Source: Hirundichthys speculiger
Taxonomy: Eukaryota; Chordata; Actinopteri; Beloniformes; Exocoetidae
Assembly (NCBI GenBank): GCA_018398805.1
Contig: JAGFBZ010002156.1
Span: 96,048-160,047, forward strand
Direction: 5' to 3'
Length of the DNA stretch: 64,000 nt
This document shows positions 56,731 to 64,000 of the stretch, one piece after another (the first letter of the stretch is position 1; each line of letters opens with the position of its first letter). The notes under the pieces are model-generated. The model saw nothing but the letters and a program-made list of their open reading frames with translations, had not been told where the DNA came from and searched no databases. The position numbers and the translations under genes are program-made.

Positions 56731-57290
56731 TAGGGTTGGGAATCCAGAACCGGTTCCTGTAGAGAACCGGTTCCGTGTGTTTCAATTCCATGGAATTGTT
56801 TGGCAGTTTATCTAGCGATTCTCTTATCGATTCCAACCAGCACAAATCTCACGTAATTTACGCAAGTTACACACCGTCAATTCCAGAAAGCGCTTACGTG
56901 ATTAAGTTACGTCGGTTTAGCAGCGCATTGGAGTTGTAAACAACAATGGCGCCCGACAGGTTCAAACGGTCCAAAGTTTGGCTTCACTTCACCAAAGAAA
57001 GATGTCAACAAGGCAACTAGCAGTCATTGTAAAGTGGAGATAACAGCGTCGGGAGGGAACACGGCTAACATGCAGAAACATTTGCGCACACAACATGCGA
57101 TAACGAGTGTCGTGTTTGTGACGCGCTTCGGACTGATGGATCTCAACCTAGCAGCAGTAGCCAAGCTAAGATCACCTCTGGTAACTCTGGTAAGTAGCTA
57201 TCCCGCTGCCTATGTGCTTCTTTGTAAAACACGCTACAACATTAGCGCTATGCTATTAAACGAATGCCTTCTGAATTACATTTAGAAGAT
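56731..57290 (+). mobile_element. hAT element relic with BED finger
   Basis: Left end TAGGGTTGGGAATCCAGAAC followed by inverted CCGGTTCC/GGAACCGG motifs. Bases 56975-57110 read SKVWLHFTK, then in another frame DVNKATSSHCKVEITASGGN and TANMQKHLRTQH. This is a BED zinc finger with VWLHF core and final H-x5-H; the first Cys pair is damaged. The right end was not found. Confidence 0.75.
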
Positions 57291-58439
57291 GATTGTGATA
57301 ACCTCAGCGTTCTGCTGCTGATGTGATGAGACACCAGAGACGGTTCAGTCCACCTCCCACGCAAACTTCTTTCACTTTCAAGGAAACTAATTATCTCATG
57401 CGCCTTGTGACCTCCTCCTCGTCTTTCTTTGCGGTCGTTTCATTTCCTTATTTCCTTTCCTTTTCCTCTCCCTGACATTGCCAGCGCTCTGCTCTGTTCA
57501 CCCTTCGCCGCGTCACGTGTGTTTGGGTGCAGCTCGCCTCGTTTTCTGCGTCGTTGCCCAACTAGCAGATGGCGTCTCCATGTGGTTCCCGTCCTCTCGT
57601 CTTCCGCTTCCTCCCAGCATGCTCTGCAGCGCGCCGCTGGGGCGTTAAAGTAACATTAACCGCACAATGTCGAAAATACGAACGACAAAATCCTACTTCT
57701 CACTAGGACGAGTTAATCTACACATCTGAAGGTCGTTACGTTCCTCTGAACATCATCATCCGGATCCGTCCAGAGGAAACACGGACCTGCGGGCGTGCAT
57801 GACGACTCTCGACTGTGCGGGCTCCCGGCCGGGGCGAGTTTCGCCCCAGTTTCGACGGCAGGAAGCAGCTGCAGCTCGGTTCTGGTTTCGGGGGCTTTCC
57901 CTGCATCGCTTTGTTTATGGCAGAAACTAGAGGCGAGACCGAAACTCCACTTCTGCTTTCTGTGGCGCAAACAACGGAAACTTGTTCCAGTTTCAACCGA
58001 CACGCTGCTCATCAACTTCTGCTCACCTCTAGTAAAAAGAGAAAGTGCTGATCTTTTTATTTTGACCTTTAAGGCTCTAAGTTTACCGATGAGTCATAAT
58101 TGTTTGAAACTATGAGGACATTTTCAGGTTGGTAAATAAAGCTGAGCAGCAGCAGCAGCAGAAATACTGTAGTTGTGGTCAACTGGCTGTTTTATAGTGA
58201 AGCTGTGGCTCCATCTAGTGGCAGCTGCTTGTACTACATGTTTGGAGCTTTGGTATATTTTTTGTACTCTTTAATGTGAATATCTAATCCTACCATGAGT
58301 AAACCTGAAGCAGCTTGACCCAACATCTCACTAGACGTGGGTCTAATTCATCAGGCCAGAAAAATATCTCTATATCTGTTTATTTCTTTCTAATATCTCT
58401 AAACAGAGTTAATAGAATGTTCATGTTTTTTCCACTTTA
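57291..58439. other. Unassigned, partly GC-rich sequence
   Basis: Bases 57470-57990 are more GC-rich and open in several frames on both strands (for example 57795-58115 plus and 57713-58015 minus). None of the translations matches a family I know. It could hold an exon or promoter, but nothing decides it. Confidence 0.3.
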
Positions 58440-59095
58440 AGCCAATACTGGGATACTGGAAATTTAGGTATCGATCCAAGTAAATACAGGGCCAGTATCA
58501 CCGATACCGATACCAAAACCAATACTTTTTTATTTTAAGCTTAATCTATCATGAACTTTTGTGATTTTTGTCTTTGGATTAATTTGTTAAAGCCAAGAAT
58601 AGAATTTCATTAAACATTATGTCTTCAACATTTTTGTGTAAATATTCCTTGGAGTTTCTGTTCATAATGTTTTTTTCTAGTCCACCTATTATATTATATC
58701 TTTTAATACTTGTGTAATTTTATTTGCACTGTGTGAACTTTCCTGTTGCTTAACTCTAAAAATTTCCCCGTAAAGGATTATCTAATGTTATTTTATCTTG
58801 GATAACACCTTACAATGGGATACATGACCTGTACTGGGTTATTTCAAGGTCTAAACTGTATTTTTTTGAGTTGGCTCTAGTAACATTTGACTTAAGTAAC
58901 GTGTAGTTTGAAAGTTAATATGAGTTGATGCTGAAGATGACCACTCTGATCTACCTGGATCCTCTCTGTTGGAAAGAAAAAAAAGCTTCAGTATTGATCT
59001 TTTTACATGAATATCATTCGATATCAATACCAGCGTTGGTATCGATATTATCGATATTTAGATCGATCCGCCCTCCTCTAGCTGTGGCAGTTATC
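58440..59095 (+). mobile_element. hAT-like element fragment (GGTATCGATCC family), copy 2
   Basis: Diverged counterpart of 34396-35010, sharing GGTATCGATCC, TTAAGCTTAATCTATCATGA, CTGTGTGAACTTTCCTGTTG and CTCTGATCTACCTGGAT. It ends with palindromic GGTATCGATATTATCGATAT. Neither end is intact enough to show a target duplication. Confidence 0.7.
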
Positions 59096-59370
59096 ACGAG
59101 ACAAGTGACAGATCTCAGATTGGGAATGTTTTTTTTTTTTTTTTACTCTGCCCGATGTGGTATAATTATTTTTTAATAATGCAGGTTAAAATACGGGAGA
59201 TTTACGGGAAAAATACTAAGACGGGAGGACGGAGGGAGAGAAGAGTAAAATACGGGACTTTACCGGCTAAAACGGGAAACTTGACAGGTATGATCCGGGG
59301 TTCTGAGGTTGTTAGTTACAATAATAATAATAATAATGTGATTAATGCTTCTTTCTTTTGTGCCACACTT
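59096..59370. other. Unassigned sequence
   Basis: T-run at 59129-59144, AATAATAATAATAATAATG at 59320-59338. No gene recognised. Confidence 0.45.
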
Positions 59371-59667
59371 TCAACACAAAAAGTGTTTGTTTTTTTTCTT
59401 TAGATCCAACTCTTGTCCTTCTTTCGGTTCCATAAAGACACTTGTCTCTGCTGCTTTTATGTCCATGTTGGACTCTGGTTCTGTGATTTCCACAACAGCA
59501 TCCTCAGGTCTGTACGTACTGGTTCCAGTCTCCCGCAGAGTTCTGAGGTTCAACAGTCTTGGACCTTTAACCCACCGGTCCAGTTTTCTGCTCAGACGCT
59601 CTCCTTCATCCTCCCGTACACTCAGAACCTGCCGTACGTTCGTTTCCAGGCTGTTCTCGTGTCCAAC
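59371..59667 (-). other. Candidate minus-strand exon, unrecognised
   Basis: A 98-residue open frame directly follows a CTGTAG acceptor-like site. It reads VGHENSLETNVRQVLSVRED, EGERLSRKLDRWVKGPRLLN, LRTLRETGTSTYRPEDAVVE and on to GQELDLKKKNK and a stop. It is charged and soluble-looking, with no ATG near its start and no family match I know. The upstream pyrimidine tract is poor, and a plus-strand frame is also open here, so chance is possible. Confidence 0.25.
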
Positions 59668-60906
59668 CTACAGACTCGCATCCTTCAAAATAAACACCTG
59701 TTCCTTTTGACTGGATATAAAGTTTTAATAAAGAATAAAACAAGCCGATATTGAAACCAGATTTTGGGGTCAGATGGAGATGAAACTGTGGTGGACTGGT
59801 AAAATCCTGTCTTTCCAAACAGGTTTCATCTTTAGACGGCAGACGCTACGATTAGACGGACGTTATTTAAGCTTAGCTCATCAAAAACATATTAAAATTA
59901 CACAAGAGAAAAGCAAATCTCCTTTATTGGAAAGTGTTTCCACTGGAGAACAGTTATAGATGTTAACTGACATCTGCATTACCTTCCTGACCAGTAGATG
60001 GCAGCAACGACAACATTTATGATCGATATTCTCCAAAAGTCAACTCAGGATGGTGAAGTTGTAACAAAATGCTTCAGACGGTCTCGGTGGATGGTTTACT
60101 GCTGATAAACGGTCGTTCAGTCTTTACAGCAGATGATCTGTGGAGTTTTCTGTTCAACAACCAGCAAATCTTAGTTTTAGTTCAGAGACGTGGAAAACGT
60201 CAGCAAACGTTTGAACCTTCCAAGCTTTAATCTTTAATCACATTCCTGTGTTTTTCCACATCAGGTCACCTCTCACACATCTGGACCTCTAAAATTAAAG
60301 ACACCAACTTCTGTTTAAGGTATTTAGTAAATTATCTAAGTGTTGTTTATATCTGGATCACCACCAGTTTGTCACCCAGGTCTGCAGAAATCTGTTAACG
60401 ACACGTTCATTAGAATTAGGTGATCTGAAGCAGAGAAACATCACAGCGCCCCCTCCAGGACCGGAGACCTCTGATTTAGATACGGCCATCCAGTCAGAGG
60501 TCATCACGGGTTAATTAATCATCATGGGTTAATTAATCATCATGGGTTCAGGTTAGAGACTTATGTCTCTTAAACAGAATAGAATTTTAAACATGTGACT
60601 AAAACATTTCAGAAGAAATGTCACGACTCATTTTGTAGAAACATCACAACCTTAAACTCCAGTAACTGAGCTGAGAGCAGTCAGGAGGAAATGTGGAATA
60701 GTTGCTATTTTACAACTAAATGAGTTGCTTTGCATCGTACAGATGGAATATTTTTATGACAGAAAAAATAAAATAAAATTTGAAAAAAATTTACCTTGAA
60801 AAGTATCAATTTCATATCAAAAACTCAGGATTTGGTGAAATTCTTTATTTACAAAAACACTGAAGTTTTACAACAAAAAATAAATAATTTATATATATAT
60901 ATATAT

Positions 60907-60951
<45 letters not shown>

Positions 60952-62280
60952 CATATATATATAAATAAATTAAAATAAACAAAAAAATGGCAAAATTTTA
61001 CAAAAATTGCAAAAGTTGATATTTCAGATTTAACTTAAAAACAAAACATTTACATCAGATATTGACGATACAACAAAAACTAATGATCTTAGGGCAAAAG
61101 GTATCCATTATATATTATAAAATTATTTTAAAAAATCACAGTGATACATGAAGTCACAATTTTAGAACAAAAGTTGATTTTATTTAAAACTAAATTTTTT
61201 ATGCAAAACTTGTGATTTTACATCAGAAAGCGATTAAACAATAAAAAGCCTTCTAAAAAAAGTTGCCATATCACAAGAAAATTCTGCCATTTTAGCACAA
61301 AAAGTCACAACTGTTTGAAAGTTGTAATCTTACGACAAAAAGTGGTGATTTTATAGAAGTCAGAGGAGGAAAACATATAATTTATTTTTAAGTTGTTTCA
61401 AAGTTTGAACCGTCTAAAGCGGCAGGACACCTTCCTGATTGAGGCGGGACACATTTTCACTTTTTGTTGGGTTTCTCTTTGAATTTTGAGACCAAAAAAA
61501 AACGAGCAGAAATTAAACTAAATTAAAGACCTCAAGTTTGACGCATCGGTTTCCTTTCGTCTCTGCTGTGCAGCGTTTTCGGTGAAATAAAAGAGACTTT
61601 GTTCTTCGCTCCTCCCTCCAGGTCCTTCCACATACCATTCATGTCACATTAATTGTATATTGTACCATTGTATACATTCTTCACAGACAACATCCAACAA
61701 TTCTGCTTCCTGTTTACGTCTTTCCCACTGCGAGATAACACAGATAACGCACATGTTCGCACACAACAACGACCCTGATGTTTTCTCTGAGAGGATTTAA
61801 AAGAAAACAACAGAACTTTCACGCATGTTGCCGTTTTTGCCCATTTTCCATCATCATCATCCCCCCCGGTTTTCCTCTGCGCTCTGGTCACATGCTGCTG
61901 AGACCGTGTGTGTCCCGGTCCCACTGGGACGGCCATGACCAAGGTCGCTGGGTCAGGGAGACCAGCCAATCGGAGATCGGCCACTCCCCGTTTCCTGTCC
62001 TGAATGGCAAACATTCCTCAGCGGTCCAGTCCAGCGAAGGATGTCATGAGTACACCACAAACCCCTCGGCTGAAACCTCCGTAGCCATTCATTTACAAGG
62101 GTCGCTTACATCCAGTTATATTTAGCACTGATGTCTCCAACAGAGCCGCAAATAATGTAGCACAGAAAGTGACCACAGGCCTCCGGTAATGTTTCAGAGC
62201 CTGAAAACCTGAGAGGTTTGAGATAACACGGCTGTCAAGCATCACTTTCAGGACTGATGATCATTTCTGTTCAAACTTTT
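59668..62280. other. Unassigned, mostly AT-rich sequence
   Basis: (AT)n microsatellite at 60889-60965. AAAGTCACAATTTT-style quasi-repeats at 60770-61350. TTAATTAATCATCATGGG is repeated twice at 60510-60547. Opposed open frames at 61649-62125 show no family motif. No gene recognised. Confidence 0.45.
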
Positions 62281-62460
62281 CAATTGAATTGAATTCAATT
62301 GTTTGTATAGAGCCTGATACAATGTCAATTGTCTCTAGGTGACCCAGATCATGACCCCCGAGCAAATATCATTAACTAAAATTATACAGTGATCCCGTAT
62401 TTTTCGTGGTTAATGGGGACCAGCGCCCCCCGCGCGTAAATCAAAATCCGTGAAATGGAG
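62281..62460 (+). repeat. Two adjoining dispersed repeat fragments
   Basis: 62281-62387 matches 1508-1620 (ACAATGTCAATTGTCTC, GACCCAGATCATGACCCC, GAGCAAATATCATTAAC). 62388-62460 (CAGTGATCCCGTATTTTTCG, GGTTAATGGGGACCAGCG) belongs to the short family also found at 1408-1450, 5499-5530 and 56318-56358. Confidence 0.65.
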
Positions 62461-63845
62461 CCGGAGCCCCCCGAGCCTCAATAATGTGTTTAAAATATGT
62501 TTAAAAACCCCAAAAAAGTAGCGAGGCACTACCTTCACAGCCTCTGGTCTCTGAACCGTAGTAAAGAAACTGCTGGTATTCTGCTATTTTTGGCTCGTAA
62601 TTAGCGGCTAACACGCTAACAACAACAAAAGAAAAAGTCCGGTTTTCTCTGCATGGAACGGGAACTTTATTCTGGCACTGCAGGAACTTGTAACATCACA
62701 CAGGTTGTATTGTTGGGCTCCTGTCGGTTAACAGAGAATGTAAATCTATACACACTGGGCTGCTGTTTATGCTCACTACACTTTTCAGCTAACCCCGTTT
62801 CATCTAACCCCCTGACCAAAACCCAAAAAGGTTTCGGTCAGGAGTGGGGTTCACTTCAGTGTGACCAACGACCACACGCTGGTTAGCACCAGAATGGCCG
62901 CACTGTGAGCGGTCTGAAGAGGTACGGCATCATCAAACTCTAGTGTGAAAGCTCCACGACCTCGGACTGAGGCCCGTTTGAGCGAATGAGGCCTCCGTAG
63001 TTCGCTGAACGGCACGGTTGATTGTGAGGAGAACATAAACCTGACACAAAGAAAGTCACGCTAGCAGCTACAGACAAACGACTTCCAGCTACAAGCCGTT
63101 TAGCTGTCTAGAGCGGTACAAATGAAACAGCTTTCATGGAAACATGATGCTTAGCCGAAACAGCTACTGACCAATGACAGCGTTGAAAGTGTCACATGAC
63201 ATCTGTTGCAGCCTTTGGGCTCCAGTGAAAACACGAATCAAACCAACTGAAAAATGATACGATGTAAATTAGTGTGCAACAACCTTAAAACGCGTGTCAT
63301 GACACCACGGACAGCGTACAGACTGCCTGGAGTTCAGTTTCAACGGACAGAAAAAAAAAAAAAAAAAGATGATCTGCATTTCCTCCACAGTTGTGAGTTG
63401 AGTTCCTGAGTCAGACAGTGCAAACAATCCCACTCCCGGCCACCAGGAGGCAGACGCCGAGAGTGTAGGATGTTTACACTTCCTGTAACCCAGAGGTTGA
63501 AGAGGAAACATCTGGTTGTTTTCAAAGCTGAAGCCACTCTGGAACAAATGACCACTAGGGGGCCGACTCCGAAAAGCAGGACAATCTCCATGGAGGCCAA
63601 CGTTAACGTGTCGAAACACACATCCAGAGGACCACGGTGCTGACTTCTGAGCTCGTATTTTAAATAGTAAATATGGCTTGTTGGGCTGTAAATGAGACCA
63701 CAGGGACCAGCCTGTTGGTTGGGACGTAAAGCCCGATTTATGCCTCTACGTGGCAACGACACACGTAGCTAATATGCAGGACAAATACCGTCTTTGGTGG
63801 TCATTTATGTGTTGTGTCACCGTTAGTGTTGCTTTGTAATTAAAC
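62461..63845. other. Unassigned sequence
   Basis: A-run at 63350-63367. Bases 63540-63620 resemble the ACCACTAGGGGGCCGACTCC dispersed repeat. Minus-strand open frames at 63269-63762 match no family I know. Confidence 0.4.

Positions 63846-63908
<63 letters not shown>
63846..63908. repeat. (TAA)n microsatellite
   Basis: About 20 uninterrupted ATA/TAA trinucleotide units. Confidence 0.97.
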
Positions 63909-64000
63909 GTGGTGGTGGTGCAGGTTGCTTTCTGCAGCGCTGCATCCAGCAGTGATGAGCTTCCTTTTTACTTTACGTAGCTCAGATGGCAACGGCAGCA

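Noticed and set aside
1..64000. CRISPR arrays, operons, bacterial promoters, tRNA or rRNA genes
   Set aside because: The sequence is vertebrate with split genes. No array of spaced identical repeats, no cloverleaf and no rRNA text was seen.

Overview
The window looks like nuclear DNA of a bony (probably percomorph) fish. It has AT-rich intergenic sequence, intron-split vertebrate genes and a very dense load of teleost-type mobile elements. Two genes are recognised with confidence, both on the minus strand. The first is exon 1 of B3GAT2 (beta-1,3-glucuronyltransferase 2), at 10887-11420; its later exons were not found and should lie beyond base 1. The second is the complete coding part of OGFRL1 (opioid growth factor receptor-like 1), with seven coding exons from 50846 down to 41276. 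From memory, these two genes are also neighbours on human chromosome 6q13, so the window appears to be a conserved vertebrate synteny block.

Layout. 1-10.8 kb: B3GAT2 intron 1, filled with hAT-like elements, several with intact 8-bp target duplications and some nested. 10.9-12.3 kb: B3GAT2 exon 1 and its GC/GA-rich 5' region. 12.3-17.8 kb: AATAT repeat, a long hAT-like element and LINE reverse-transcriptase pieces. 17.8-21.2 kb: two large minisatellites, each with an ~11-bp unit. 22.4-25.5 kb: a hAT-like element and a large inverted repeat carrying THAP-domain remnants. 26.7-41 kb: dispersed elements, LINE debris, a foldback element and an unrecognised two-exon candidate on the plus strand. 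41.3-50.8 kb: OGFRL1, whose introns hold hAT-like elements, a Tc1-like transposase relic and a telomere-like repeat block. 51-64 kb: a hAT-like insertion just upstream of OGFRL1, a 53-bp tandem array with its likely seed copy, and otherwise mostly unrecognised sequence.

The two genes are not a functional unit. B3GAT2 acts in Golgi glycan synthesis (HNK-1 epitope). OGFRL1 is a poorly characterised member of the OGFr family. I found no bacterial-type system, CRISPR array, tRNA or rRNA. The points most worth checking are: a reading-frame conflict at the last OGFRL1 splice junction; telomere-like repeats filling OGFRL1 intron 2; a MADF-domain exon shared by two different hAT-like element families; the 53-bp array with no length variation; and the THAP inverted repeat. 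Coordinates and reading frames were worked out by hand from the sequence; family names rest on motif recognition, not on searches.
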